Assembly (NCBI GenBank): GCA_002077045.2
Contig: KZ111149.1
Location: 96,019 to 160,018 of the forward strand
Direction of reading: 5' to 3'
Source: Rachicladosporium sp. CCFEE 5018
Lineage: Eukaryota; Ascomycota; Dothideomycetes; Cladosporiales; Cladosporiaceae
DNA length: 64,000 nt
Part shown: piece after piece, positions 20,501-32,539 of the stretch
Position numbering within the stretch: position 1 is the first letter of the stretch
Layout of the letters: every line of letters starts with the position of its first letter
The notes under the pieces: generated by a model
The model's input: only the letters and a program-made list of their open reading frames with translations
The model's database searches: none
What the model was told of the DNA's origin: nothing
Made by a program: the position numbers and the translations under genes

Positions 20501-21670
20501 ATTTCTCACCGACAGTGGCGACACGCTGCTGCCTGGCGCATAGTCCTCTTCAGGAGCATCTGTGGTAATTTGCAAAGGCACAGGCGAACTAGGAGTGAGA
20601 CCCAGACTACGCCGAATGGACAGAGGCGCGACTAGCTCTCGACTGGCACGATCGCTGGCTGACTGTAATATGCGTTCCCGCAGTGGCAGATCCCGGTGCT
20701 CAGTGTGCCCAGGATGGAAGTCAAGGCTCGCACGCGATACCGCAGCATTATGTGCATCTGCCCGCACCTGTTCCATGGCCCTCATGGGCTCTGGCGACGC
20801 CGCGCCGTTCGTAATCCGTAGTGTACCTGGTGCATAGCCGCCTGCGTGCACATAACGCTGGTCAGGTGTCTCTGGGCGCGAAGATCCAAATGCAGGCGTG
20901 TCCTCGGCGAGATCTAGTGCTGCCAGACTGTTGACAGAGCCGGCTCCATGACGATGGCCCCACGAGGAGGTCGTGATGGTGTGTTCAATGACTGACTTCG
21001 ATTTCTTGGGCGTGACAGCGTTCTCCGGCTTGCGGAGCACATCTTCGTCGAATCCACCGCGTGTGGCTAGTCCTGGAGGGAGCTTCGACGATCGCCGTGT
21101 CGAGGACTGTGTGAAAACGGCAGAATATCGATCCACTCCTTCCTCCGCTAGTTTCGGACTCGTGACTGTTTCAATTTCTCGAGTTGGCAGGAGCGCTCGG
21201 TGTAGTGCGACCAATTCCTCGGGCGATGCTTGCTTCTTGAGCTCTTGCAGTAGGTTGATCGCAGCCTCGACATCAATCGTCTGTCCCTCCTGAAGTACCG
21301 AAAGCCTCCTCGCTGCTCCAATGCTGTTCAGAGTCGACGTAGAGGATTTGGCGCTGGGATTGGCACCGACAGTCAATGCCGGTCGTGACTGCGATGCTTT
21401 CGTAGCGTCCTTGCTGCCCATGTTGTCGGCGCTGACCGCCGAGTCGTGAGATGGCTTACGTCCAGCCTCGAGCGACGATTTCCGGGAGGTCTCGAATGTG
21501 CCGGACAGCTGCTTCTTTAGCTGCTGGCGGACATGGGGTCGATTCAACTCCAAGTATGATGTCTTTAAGACTTCGCCATCCGGACTCTGGTCGCGCTTGC
21601 CACTCTTCGACCTCGATAGGCGAAGCTTGACCGGTGGTGGAACAGAAAAGACCGCAGCCCTGGGCACCAT
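17519..21670 (-). CDS. Large disordered Ser-rich protein of unknown function
   Basis: Single uninterrupted frame of 1383 residues, ATG at 21668-21670. Composition is Ser/Thr/Pro/Ala/Arg-rich almost throughout, with many RSxS/RxxS sites that could be phosphorylated by basophilic kinases. The N-terminus is basic (PVKLRLSRSKSGKRDQ). A short predicted helix INLLQELKKQASPEELVALHRAL near 140-160 is the most ordered part, and the stretch MSAVSAEYSSDCEISESP near 400 is acidic. No enzyme motif, membrane segment or signal peptide is visible. Length and unbroken frame argue for a real gene under selection. A scaffold or cytoskeletal/cortical protein is plausible but only a guess. Confidence 0.8.
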   Translation of the reverse strand: MVPRAAVFSVPPPVKLRLSRSKSGKRDQSPDGEVLKTSYLELNRPHVRQQLKKQLSGTFETSRKSSLEAGRKPSHDSAVSADNMGSKDATKASQSRPALTVGANPSAKSSTSTLNSIGAARRLSVLQEGQTIDVEAAINLLQELKKQASPEELVALHRALLPTREIETVTSPKLAEEGVDRYSAVFTQSSTRRSSKLPPGLATRGGFDEDVLRKPENAVTPKKSKSVIEHTITTSSWGHRHGAGSVNSLAALDLAEDTPAFGSSRPETPDQRYVHAGGYAPGTLRITNGAASPEPMRAMEQVRADAHNAAVSRASLDFHPGHTEHRDLPLRERILQSASDRASRELVAPLSIRRSLGLTPSSPVPLQITTDAPEEDYAPGSSVSPLSVRNDGPVSRQRSRERMSAVSAEYSSDCEISESPRELRTIMNFASRLSTVYGEDQEPEDANDGTPEAALARLAGHGSRDAPQEPHKAPVHDNNDGRPTPPPHVDSGYGSDGSDRARRIAEKERLLNERLASDTPSPPPHAEHTVTTTFAMSSILEGENDDAKSFKSLYTFKEFLTSPGLRTENAPPMPSPLSGKRPPLLHALRSKSLTNRSSVAATTALPESTGVLSSTTTIESKPKSKRVSKAPKPARKLQKPLPAHLQSKEAAARKEGVREFAPKLELEIPAPSMGYGVPAADEPTRPPMMARTFSEKLTNAPEMIDLQALETGPNEYRRAVPMASQRQDAPAEHVTLNGYDATNTAPASVLTRGRPLPPSPHESPVESKKSSGMFRFRSKSRSESATRSSDDGVSGNVTMTTSDFSSVTAALGSGPYDLSTNQFQRLNPSNNKAGPQSPWQISTGLSKAKSTTGMNEEAASELARSKSRDVAGMDLVPSNDRPRMATPISSQTGQQGQGKMNAKQVKNSKSTKSLRSVEDSFPEWQSKQDAPRLSAAQEQHAKHLSMYAESIPPMPEMPIDIGKRAAKADELMAKKMGGSPCSSARASVEVHHHVTVTTTAITAKGKRSHKVQELDLAEEKAANAQLLATLAPAVRAKATDADIQIAVRELDGSNSELSSVDHSRPTSAEDDKIQAYAGAPSSPSHSATHPGWPGWEKQAQLWRSHRESIAASSTAQSPPATTDYLSRVRASRPGLSTSPAIVVSRYITPLGSDNAARVNVGPDPTSAAARHADAYRDLLDEQTDDKENQLVQVGKVQTSRTDSAFGNTTTSTQTYTTISSAVYSNNSNKEIRVQPTTRDPRPAKQDVPRFDSAFSAKSYATTTTTTSNLSSSAPGKQSYTPYNPSYATASNFNVNNPFTLSRGLIASHSAASSTESLTKGSGIVVDRYSGGLQYEWERGAGFGGSAGTRLSGSGSPGGARRGGGLAGSYGVDLGDVPVFLQRG

Positions 21671-23627
21671 CTTCGTGTGACCTGGTTGCCAGGTTGGCCG
21701 TTGTGATCGCTAGCGGCGAACTCTAAACTGTGGGTGAGATCCTTTACGGAGGCCCTCTCTCAAACGGATGACTGAGACAACATAGATGAGTAGTGTCGAT
21801 CTGTCTGATCTATACAATGTTCATAGAGAATGCAATCGTCAAATCCAGGTCGGTGAGCTGGAGTGAAAAACGTATGTCACCAAGCAGGCGTAGTTTGGAT
21901 GCGGTGCAGCTCCATCATCTTCCGATCAAGCGGCAGGGCATTATGAGCTGCCAACTTCGATATGCCTTAGCCGCGCAACGATTCTGCCACATACGGGTGT
22001 GACCCAGTTTCCAGGCCCGATGTGCAATCTCAGCGTGGAGTCGAGGCAAGGGTGTGCGGAGTCTAGCTTGCCGAGATTCGTTTCGTTGCTGTGGCAGGGC
22101 GGGACGTTTCACAATCCAGACTCCACAGTCCAGCCTTGCACAGCTTAGGTCGACAGCGTGGCTGGGCGTGTAATTGGCATGAAGTGAGGTGGTGAATGTC
22201 GATTGAGTGGAAGGCGTGAAGTGCCAAAGTTCCAGCTTCCCCGTCGCGCCGTCCTCGCCGTCGCAATCCTGGCATTTCGAAAACTTGAAGATGCAAGATT
22301 TCCCAATGCAGCTCGCGCTGAGCTCGAACAGGGTCATCCCATGCCGACGATCTTCTTTGCACAGCCACATCCGCCACAGTTGCTGACGCAAGGCACCAGA
22401 TAGACAGCTGATTCTCGGAGCTTTCTTCTGTTTAGCGAAACCTACCCACCTTGCCAACGGACGATGTGCCGAGCAGATCCAGCGCACTACTGTGCCTGTT
22501 CCTGGTCGGCACCCCGGCTGACAGTACTACGAGTCGAAGGACCGAGGATGTCATGACCAGTTTACGCAGCAGTGCCCGAGCCAGAGACCGTCGCATCTTC
22601 GGCGCGCTGACCTGCCGAGATCAACCAGCCGAGAACAAATTCGATGGCGGCCTCGTATCCTTGTCAATAACAGACCAAGAGAATGCCTCTGCATAGGCGC
22701 CGTGGCGTGTGTATCAGCGGCTACATCCATAATGTCACGAGGATGGCAATGTCTGCGAGTTGGGATTCGGTAGTCCAATATTACTCACGTTGCTGGCCCT
22801 GGTGTCCCCGTGACCGGCGCTGGAGAACACGTCTACACAAGAATCAATCTTCCGAAGGCATCGCAAGAACGATAGTGTTGGATCAATCTTAGCAGCGCAC
22901 ACGCAAGCACAGCGTGCACAATGAGAACGGAGCGTTGGCAAGGCAGAGCGCTTTCAAGACTAGTGCGAAGCAGCTGACCAATTACAGAGACGGTCGTGGA
23001 AACAACGATTTGGGGGTGGTCTGTGGTCTACCACGCAACAGATCAAGTTGTGCGGACGAATTGAATTCTTCACATCAAAACGTCTCACGGCCAATGCTGA
23101 GCCAAAACTGCCTGTCTTCTCAAGCACGAATTGGCGCACGCCTCTCGGTAGCAGTATGATGATCCTGTCTTTGGCCGCATCTTCTGGTTGCGTAATGCGC
23201 AAGCAAAACCGAGCGCTCCACTATTATGTTCTTCTTCGAAGAGAATGTGGAGGGTCGATACAACGCGAACGCATGAGACTGGGTGAAATCGTGCTGTACG
23301 ACTTCACTTCGGTCACCTTCACTTCAACTCATCACCGCGCAAGTGTCACTGAATCGGGCTACGGGCTGCACTGAATCCATTGATGGCAGCAGTGAAGGTA
23401 GATCGAGGTCTTAGTCCATCACTTCACCTTCTCCCGTAGCAGCTCTTGCGTAGCTCGTGATCATGCACGTGTCAGGCAGCACGGTAAGTAATGCCTCCAG
23501 CATCTCTATGTAAGTGCACTCTCTCTCACACACGCTCTGCCACCCTTACCAACACAGCGTGCCAATACAAGCGCTTTGTCGACAGCATCGACGATCTTCG
23601 ACATAGCAACCCAAACTCATCGATCCT
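21671..23627. other. Intergenic region, about 2 kb
   Basis: Divergent spacer between the 17519-21670 gene and the 23628 gene. I could assemble no convincing exons. One minus-strand frame (21915-22337) starts MTLFELSASCIGKSC and is cysteine-containing; it is discussed under rejected items. The right end (23500-23627) is rich in CTCTCTCACAC tracts, as in promoters. Confidence 0.4.
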
Positions 23628-24635
23628 ATGACAAGCACCGCCATTAGCGAAAAGGCCACGATGGACGACCGTCACCATGGTCAAGTTGATCTCGCTACTG
23701 GAACAATGGACGCCTCATATCACGAACAAAGCCTCAACGATCCTCCCTTCAACCCCTTCCTCAAATGGCACAATTCCACGACCGCCTCCAAGATGCCAGT
23801 CTGGGAGCCTGCAGACTACCTCAAAGCGCACAAAATTGCAACAAAGATCGAGGCCATGAGCATCAGCCGTTTCCAATTTAAGAAATCTTACATCAAGCAC
23901 AACACCTTCAAGGACACACACTCCCTCCAGCCCGGCGAGCACACTATTTTCAAGGAGCAAGACCGCAAGCGCGTCGCTGCTGCGGCGATGTTCGTCCTCG
24001 GCAAAGTTACGGATGCAGTCATGGAGCGCTTCATTGGCATTGCACCTAGCCAGAACACGTTCGATCGCGAGGGCCAGGAGGATAAGATGGCGAAGTATAG
24101 TTCCACTGTCCAGAAGGCGACGCTTACTTACCTCAAGGAGGCTGTCACCAAGCTCGTGGAGATCACCGGTGGCGAAGACGCATGGAAGGATGCTACTGAC
24201 GCGGAGGTCGAGGCACTCCTTGCCGGCCTCTTCGACCAACACCCCCTCACCGTCTCTAAGCACTGCTTCCTCTACGAGAACGAAGCCGTGGACTTCGAGA
24301 AGATCTGGGCTGACGAATGCGCTAATGCTGCGGAGTGGCAGGATGTGTGTCGTAAGAAGTTCACTTTGCTCACCCTTGCGACTTACAACTTGCGTGTGAG
24401 CAAGGGTCAGACCCTGTACGAGACGACGGGCAGGTGGGTCGAGAAGGCTACTAGGAAGGATCTGAAGAAGCTATATGAGCTCTGGGATGCACATATGGCC
24501 GAGGGAGAGCTGCGCGAGCTTGTTGACGGGATTGGTGGAATTAGGGAGTTGCCTGCGCGTGTGTTTCGTTGTGCTGGAGCGACGCGGGAGGTTTCTCTGT
24601 CGAAGAAATGGGACAGAAGCTGGTGGCAGGACTAA
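23628..24635 (+). CDS. Unknown protein, founder of a local tandem pair
   Basis: Single exon, 335 residues, mixed alpha-helical and soluble-looking, with no signal peptide or membrane segment. Features include KMPVWEPADYLKAHK near residue 57, ERFIGIAP near 133, a helical stretch around STVQKATLTYLKEAVTKLVE at about 160-180, YENEAVDFEKIWADE near 216, and a tryptophan-containing end WDRSWWQD. I do not recognise the family. A clearly related but broken copy lies 0.6 kb downstream on the same strand, so it arose or was copied by local duplication. Conservation between the copies of motifs such as AEWQ-VCR-KF and the DLxxLYExW segment shows which parts were once constrained. Confidence 0.75.
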   Translation: MTSTAISEKATMDDRHHGQVDLATGTMDASYHEQSLNDPPFNPFLKWHNSTTASKMPVWEPADYLKAHKIATKIEAMSISRFQFKKSYIKHNTFKDTHSLQPGEHTIFKEQDRKRVAAAAMFVLGKVTDAVMERFIGIAPSQNTFDREGQEDKMAKYSSTVQKATLTYLKEAVTKLVEITGGEDAWKDATDAEVEALLAGLFDQHPLTVSKHCFLYENEAVDFEKIWADECANAAEWQDVCRKKFTLLTLATYNLRVSKGQTLYETTGRWVEKATRKDLKKLYELWDAHMAEGELRELVDGIGGIRELPARVFRCAGATREVSLSKKWDRSWWQD

Positions 24636-25211
24636 GAGCCGCCGGTCGCAGTAACGCTCCATGGGGGACAAGAATAGGAGCACGAATCGCAGAAGCAGTC
24701 AAAGTACTTCAGGATGTGTGGCAGGAACGATTGGGATCTGGAATGAGAGGTGAAGCAACTGGGACTGGCAGAGGAGCGTGCCTGCCTCCTCAAAGGGTAA
24801 AAAGTCATGTATTTTGGCTATTAGCTCTTATAAATCCCCGGCTTTTCCTTCACGAAAAGTCCTCATACCCTCAGCACATATGAAAGACCACATCATCTAC
24901 AACCCCACCCATCCACCACGATCATGAATTCTGTATACCAAGGCCATCCTCACAAAGTCTGATCACGAGCACCAACACTTTTATCCGCTACGACGCTCAT
25001 CTCCTATCACCAACCTGCCATGACAGGACACCACCAAGTGAACGTACGATAGCACAAGCCATATGTCTGTATAGGCCGGAAGACAGCTCCTGGATCGCCA
25101 GCTACAAGCTGGCCACATCGCATTGCAGGCTACCAGGGCTCCTCGTCGCCAGCGTCGCCCTCGTCTCACCCCACCAAAGTTCAATGATATAAGAAATCGA
25201 CCGAGTTGCGA
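24636..25211. other. Spacer between gene and its decayed copy
   Basis: About 575 bp. It may hold the remains of the N-terminal exon region of the decayed copy, since the frame just before 25212 (KKSTELR then MPFW) loosely resembles HNSTTASKMPVW of the intact gene, but it is broken by a TGA. Nothing else supported. Confidence 0.35.
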
Positions 25212-25955
25212 ATGCCGTTCTGGAAGGGGAAGGACTACGCCCACGCGAAGGACTGTGCCCAATACATCGAGGCGGTCGTAGGAGGGTCGATCGTGATGCC
25301 TCAGGCGATAGCGGTATTCGCCACATCCCATCTCAATGATCCAGGGCAGACTGGATCCTCCGAAGCGACTGAGCGCAAGCGGGTGGCAGACGGCCTGCTG
25401 TTCGCATCCGGAAGACTAACAGATACAATCATCAATACCATAATCAAGATCGCGGGCGGCGGCTTGGTGGGGAATCGGAACGAGAGGGGCACGAAAGCCG
25501 CCGATTACTCCACGAACGCGCAGAGCGCGACGCTATCTTACCTCCGCCACACGATCACTCGCCTAGTAAGTGTGTCGGGCAAGATGGCGGCTTGGAAAGC
25601 TGTCACCGATGTCGAAATCGAGATCTTCCTCAGGAACCTTCGAAGAGCTTCCGCTCATCATCTCCAGCAGCGATTTCCCGTACGAGAACAACACGGTGGA
25701 CTTCGAGAACATTTGGTTGGGCGATGTTGCCAACCACGCTGAATGGCAGGAGGTATGCCGCCACAAATTTATCACCCTCGCCATGGCTTCCTGAAACCAC
25801 CGTGTATCGAAGAGTCGCTACTGGGACCGCCACCTGAAGGTCGGCGCCAAGGGCCCCTACAGACGCCGCGGTGGCTGGGTGGAGAATGCTGACAAGGAGG
25901 ACCTTGAGCGGTTGTATGAGGTGTGGAAGCACCACATGGTGCTACCCGGGCCAGC
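25212..25955 (+). pseudogene. Decayed tandem paralogue of the 23628 gene
   Basis: Similarity to the intact neighbour runs in order: MPFWKGKDYAHAK (intact: MPVWEPADYLKAHK), ERKRVADGLLFASGRLTD (DRKRVAAAAMFVLGKVTD), QSATLSYLRHTITRLV, AVTDVEIE, then YENNTVDFENIWLGD, AEWQEVCRHKF, NHRVSK and DLERLYEVWKHHM. Two lesions break it. A frameshift at about 25638-25641, equivalent to a 2-nt loss, lies between EIFLRNL and FEELPL. An in-frame TGA sits at 25792-25794 where the intact copy has Tyr. The N-terminal 55 residues of the intact protein are not clearly present. The span is that of detectable similarity. Confidence 0.75.
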
Positions 25956-26352
25956 AATCATTGAACCACTTCACAAATTGTGGCTCCGTGGGACTTCTCA
26001 GTGTCACTGCGCGGTCTATGAAAACAATCGGTGTGACAATGAGGCTCGCTATGCACGTGACGTTGTTGGCATAGTACACCTGCAAGGGCGTCGGAGCTGT
26101 TGCGAAGCAGTGGAGACAATGCCCATTGAGATCGTGGGATCCCAGTGAGCCATGGAATCTCTATTCGACGCAGTAGGGCGGGACCGTTGTCAAGCAAGTA
26201 GATCCGCAGGGAGCCAGGGCGGTGTGAGATGAAGCCAACTCCGTCCAGTGCATGGAAGCCGGGCTGAAGGTAATGTTATGATACAATGCTCAAATAACGC
26301 TCGCTATAGATAACATTGTGCGCTTCACCGGGGAAGAAAGTTAACAAGCTCA
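25956..26352. other. Intergenic region
   Basis: About 400 bp between the decayed copy and the convergent membrane-protein gene. Open frame from the pseudogene continues to a TGA at 26146-26148 without further similarity to the intact copy. Nothing else seen. Confidence 0.35.
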
Positions 26353-27769
26353 CTAAGCCCCCCTCGTCTTCTCCGCCAATTCCTGCGCCCAAGCCTCCGC
26401 CTCAACCTTCAACATCTTCTTTACATACCAAATAGTCAACAACGTCCACACCCCTGCCCAAATAAACGGCGCCGCCCACCCAACAGCATACGCCCCATCC
26501 TTCTGTAACGTAAATACCAAAATCGTACACACCACCGCGAAACCCTGCGCGCCCAAACTCCAGAACAATCCCAACCGTCTCAACATGGTGCGGAAAATAT
26601 GGCTCGCTTCGTAGCGGCGGTTCAGCGCTTCGCGGAAATCGGTGCCGCCGGAGCCGTCTACGGCTACGACGTCTTCGATGATCGAGTAGATGCCGGGTCG
26701 AACTTGGGCGCCTTTGGGGACTGAGGAGAGGCGGAAGGGCGCGGGGAGGGAGAAGTACCGCATTGTATCGAGGATTAGGAGTTCGGTGCCGAAGACGTAG
26801 AGCATTGTTGGGCAGGGCATGGCGAGGAGGCGGATGGGAGGGTCTTCTTGGATGGAGCCGCTGCATGAAAGAGTCAGTGATGCGCGATCAGGGCAGAGAC
26901 AGGGTTGCAACGACTTACACAATCAGCTCAACCATGACTATTAGCCACCCTATCGTGTAGTTCCAGTGGAATGAGTCGAGATACATCCTCCTCGCGCCTA
27001 TAACGCGACAAGTACTGTTCTTCTTCCACAGCCGCCAGAACCGTACAAAGTACTCAAATATACTCAGTCCGCCTATTGCCGCTGTCACAACAGAGAACAC
27101 TGTATTCGCGGACATGCGGCTCGGCGTCTTCTCGTGAAGTCCATACCAGAGGCCGTAGTAGAGTGCTAGCGGCATGACTGCGCTGTCGAAGACGACGATC
27201 GTCCAGAACCAGGCTATTGCGAATTTTCGTGTACGTAGGGTATAGTTTAGTGGAGGCGGCTCGGGTTCAAACGCGGGTTCTGCTACTGACGTCTCTTCTG
27301 ATTGCGGAGGTATTCGGTCCATCTCGTGGGGTTGCTCGTGCTCTCCGTCTGTTCCGCTCACCGGCAGTACCACCGGCTCGCTTGCTTTCCGTGTGTTCGT
27401 AGGACTCAATCCGTTCTGCGAGGACCTCTGCCGGGTCATCGTCAACGACGGCCGTCCGTATGGCCCATCGTACCGCCTGTCAAAGTCTACGCTCGGCCTT
27501 GCGCCTGTTCGCGACTTTCCCGTGGTACTTCTTCGGGGTTGCCCGAACTCTGCGGCTCCAAGTGCGGGAACATCTGGCTGAGAGGCAACTCTCGATTTGC
27601 CCGTACTTCGCAAAGCATCTATACTGCTTCGATCCCGGCCAGCAGGCGATATGGGGCTGAATGAGGTTGTTGGGGCCGAATCGCGGCGGGGGATGTTGTG
27701 CGCGGTGTCGACTTGCAGTGGCCCATCATGGCGCTGGTCAAAGATATGCTCTTCCGGCTTGTCCTCCAT
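26353..27769 (-). CDS. Multi-pass membrane protein of unknown function
   Basis: Exons 27769-26919 and 26860-26353; the 58-nt intron has GTAAGT and CAG, and the splice lies inside a membrane segment. Product is 452 residues. Residues 1-180 are polar and disordered, with many Ser/Arg sites, so probably a cytosolic N-tail. Hydrophobic segments lie at about 183-208, 222-245, 269-288, 300-320, 375-398 and 405-428, giving about six spans. A short cytosolic loop contains FWRLWKKN. The C-terminus is charged (EAEAWAQELAEKTRGA). No transporter or enzyme motif is evident. It resembles uncharacterised fungal integral membrane proteins in layout only. Confidence 0.82.
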
Positions 27770-28530
27770 AGTCGCGAGCCTGTCGCGAGTGCGGAGGGAG
27801 ATGTATCGCCACTTCGGAAAGGTCGTCGCTCAACGCCAATGCTATGCGGATGCGGCCGGGACGCTGGGAAGGGAGAGGAAGTGTAGTAATACGATTACAA
27901 AGATTTGAAGGCGCAGCGCTGGACCAGAATTCCTTCTATTCGAAAGCGCTCTGTATACTGGTAGTACAAGTGGTGTAAAGGATTTGTGAGTATCAATCAG
28001 AAGAGTGAATTCCTGTTCTCCCACGCGACATTCATGAAAGTCAAGCACCGTCCCAAGGAGATTCACGTCATCGTGGAAGGTGCCTCGAGGCGCGGCGCGT
28101 TGCGCTTCCGCCAGTTTCTTGCTTCCAGTGCCGTTTCATCACTCCTCTCAACTACCACGTGTGCAAACATCGCGGGCCTGAATTGGAGATGCAGTCAATT
28201 CCACCCAGGCGAGTGCACTCGATATGCCATGAGATACAAGCTACAACTTGCAGGTCTCTTATAGTTCAGCACATCCGATGGCCCACGACCAATAGGTCAG
28301 GTACCTCAACCCCTCACTTCGAGCAGATTATTCCCACATAGCATCTCAGGTAGATGGGCACTGAGCTCGACAGTATAAGATGACCAGCGCGGTAGCTGCG
28401 CCTGAGGATCTAAGACAGCTCGCAAGGTAGGCCTCATCGACAGTCGTGGTGTTGACGAAAGCCCATCTTCATTACCTCATTTCCTTTTTCGCCAAATACG
28501 GCCCTGCTCAGTTTTTCGCACACAGCAGGC
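27770..28530. other. Divergent intergenic region
   Basis: About 760 bp between the membrane-protein gene (minus) and the flavoprotein gene (plus). No gene-like content. It presumably holds both promoters. Confidence 0.4.
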
Positions 28531-30332
<1,802 letters not shown>

Positions 30333-30806
30333 GGCTGTGGTCAAGCAGGTGAATGGGCACTAGATTGTGATGGATGTAGTCGATCTATAATGACGAGTGT
30401 ATGAATGAGGAGAGGGAAAAAGGATTGGGGAATTGAGTGGCTGTGGCGCGAGGGCTCTTTGCACAACAGATCCGTCGCATGCTTTCGCTGTGAGACTCCC
30501 GACAACAATGACTGCTTAGATTTGATACATGTATGAATGAGGCAACCTCTGTCAGATGGTTTGAAGCTCGAAGAAATCAGCCGCACTCAGAATGTGAGCC
30601 TGAGGCATAACTCTCCAAAAGCTTACCACCTACCATGTAGCTTCCGCCACATGCCTACACATCTTGTCTTACCACTTCATAGCAAGGTCACTGTCCTGTG
30701 ACCCGTCATCGCATCACCGCAAAGTACACACTCAACCATCGACCTGATGATCGGGTCCTGAGTGCAGACCGCCCATCGATATCATGTGAACACGAGCCTA
30801 GCAACT
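30333..30806. other. Intergenic region before the lipase
   Basis: About 470 bp. I searched it for a missing C-terminal domain of the flavoprotein and found none. It should contain the lipase promoter. No other content. Confidence 0.4.
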
Positions 30807-31949
30807 ATGCGCTTCTCCACACTCCCATCGGCCTCAGGCGCCGCTCTTCTGCTACTGTCGAGTGCGGCAACAGCCTCAATCGCTGACCAAGCCCCGCTCC
30901 TCCGCCATGCCAGCGACAACACCACCGTCTCGCCCGCGCTCTTCTCCGAGCTCGAGGAGCTGGCTCGGATCGTTGATATCAGCTACTGCGTCGGCTTGAC
31001 AGGCTTCGGCATTAGCAAACCTTTCAGTTGTCTGGGACGATGCTCGGAGTTTCCGTCGTTCGACTTGGTTACGACGTGGAATACTGGCCAGCTCTTGAGG
31101 GATAGCTGTGGCTATATTGCGCTTGATCACGGCAGGAAGCGCGTGGTTGTTGCCTTCCGGGGGACTTACAGTATTGCTAACACGGTCGTGGATTTGAGCA
31201 CGATTCCGCAGGAGTATGAGCCGTATCCTGGAGGCAATGGGCAGGAGAAGTGCGAGAACTGCACTGTTCACATGGGGTTTCAGTCTTCGTGGGTCACGAC
31301 GAGGGACTACATTCTACCAGAGCTCGAGAGGACCAACTTGACATTCTCGGACTACCGGGTCACGCTCGTAGGCCACAGTCTAGGCGGTGCAGTGGCAGCT
31401 CTCGCCGGACTGGATCTTCAAGCACGAGGCTTTGACCCGCAGGTCACGACATTTGGTGAACCACGAGTGGGTAATTTGGCGTTCGTGGAGTACCTTGACA
31501 AGCGTTTCGAACTGAGCGACTCGAGTAACCATCATGTCAACGATTCAACGATGGACTATCGCCGCGTCACTCACGTCGATGACCCAGTGCCACTACTCCC
31601 GCTCACCGAGTGGGGCTTCGCAATGCACGCAGGCGAGATCTTCATCACGAAGCCAGACTTGCCACCCGACATTATTGATGTACGACACTGCGATGGCAAC
31701 AACGATAAGGAGTGCATCGCTGGCCAGGATTCGACTATCGCATCCGACAAACATCACTCTCGCAAACGCGACTTACTGGCATCAGTGAAGTCTGAAATCT
31801 CGGAGATAAGGACAGAGTCTTGGGGCGTGCCGTTACGATACAAGCTGTGGCAGCTCTTTTTCGCACACCGAGACTATTTCTGGCGGATTGGGGTCTGCTT
31901 GCCTAGTGGTGACCCCTTGGGTGGAGGTGACAAGTATGAGCTGCAGTAG
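30807..31949 (+). CDS. Secreted class 3 (fungal type) triacylglycerol lipase
   Basis: Single exon, 380 residues. Signal peptide MRFSTLPSASGAALLLLSSA, probable cleavage near ATAS-IA. The alpha/beta-hydrolase core includes VVVAFRGTYS (oxyanion region) and the nucleophile elbow VGHSLGGAVAAL with Ser191. Family alignment gives Asp258 in THVDDPVPLLP and His354 in FFAHRDYFW as the rest of the triad. Several NxS/T sites (NTT, NCT, NLT, NDS) suggest N-glycosylation. Several cysteines may form disulfides. An insertion with a dibasic HHSRKRD stretch near residue 315 is unusual and might be a processing site (inference). The ATG 15 codons inside the longer open frame is chosen because it begins the signal peptide. 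Confidence 0.92.
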   Translation: MRFSTLPSASGAALLLLSSAATASIADQAPLLRHASDNTTVSPALFSELEELARIVDISYCVGLTGFGISKPFSCLGRCSEFPSFDLVTTWNTGQLLRDSCGYIALDHGRKRVVVAFRGTYSIANTVVDLSTIPQEYEPYPGGNGQEKCENCTVHMGFQSSWVTTRDYILPELERTNLTFSDYRVTLVGHSLGGAVAALAGLDLQARGFDPQVTTFGEPRVGNLAFVEYLDKRFELSDSSNHHVNDSTMDYRRVTHVDDPVPLLPLTEWGFAMHAGEIFITKPDLPPDIIDVRHCDGNNDKECIAGQDSTIASDKHHSRKRDLLASVKSEISEIRTESWGVPLRYKLWQLFFAHRDYFWRIGVCLPSGDPLGGGDKYELQ

Positions 31950-32539
31950 TTGCCTGCGGATTGCTACAGTCAGGCTGCCTCCATTGTTCTAAGCGTCCGA
32001 CGGCCAATGAGATATCGACTGCTGCATGTCGGTCCCGGGATGCCCTAGGATTTACTTTGACAGGGCTCGACATTTCGTCAAGCATACCAAGACTCGGTAA
32101 ACAATTGTCAAACCACCGCCGAGATGTGCTCTGTTGACCTTGATGTCACACCTATCGTGACCCTTCAACTTCAAGACTGGCAGAAGGTCGTTCTGAGCAA
32201 ACATGAACCAGTCACGATGGTTTCCTACACTTTTCCCCTGAATACGCATTGTTGTGGATATATGCAAACAATTGCAGTAGTATCACGCCACCTCGTGCAT
32301 ACAACTGGGGCGTACACACGGGTGGCTTTGGTATTTAATCTATCCAAGGATGTGTCATTCGCTAAACATGGGCACCCATCGCTTGTCTTCGCATCCTGCA
32401 TGATGGCTGGCCGCAGTTGTTCACGACGTATTCGCATTTCGTCCGAGTCGTCGAGCTTCCAACATTGCTTGCGACTGACAAGCACCGATATCCAACAAAC
32501 CCAGGAGGTTAATTCGCTATCCGCAGCCTCACACGCGTT
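31950..32539. other. Intergenic region
   Basis: About 590 bp between the lipase and the first cysteine-rich gene. An open frame crossing 32124-32657 overlaps the next gene in another frame and looks non-coding. Nothing else supported. Confidence 0.4.

Noticed and set aside
21915..22337. 140-codon minus-strand frame beginning MTLFELSASCIGKSC
   Set aside because: Slightly gene-like, cysteine-containing start, but no signal peptide, no family match and a degenerate second half; not enough to call.
25212..25955. RIP as the cause of the decayed tandem copy
   Set aside because: The stop lies at a Tyr position (TAC/TAT to TGA is not a RIP change), the other lesion is an indel, and the sequence is not AT-rich.
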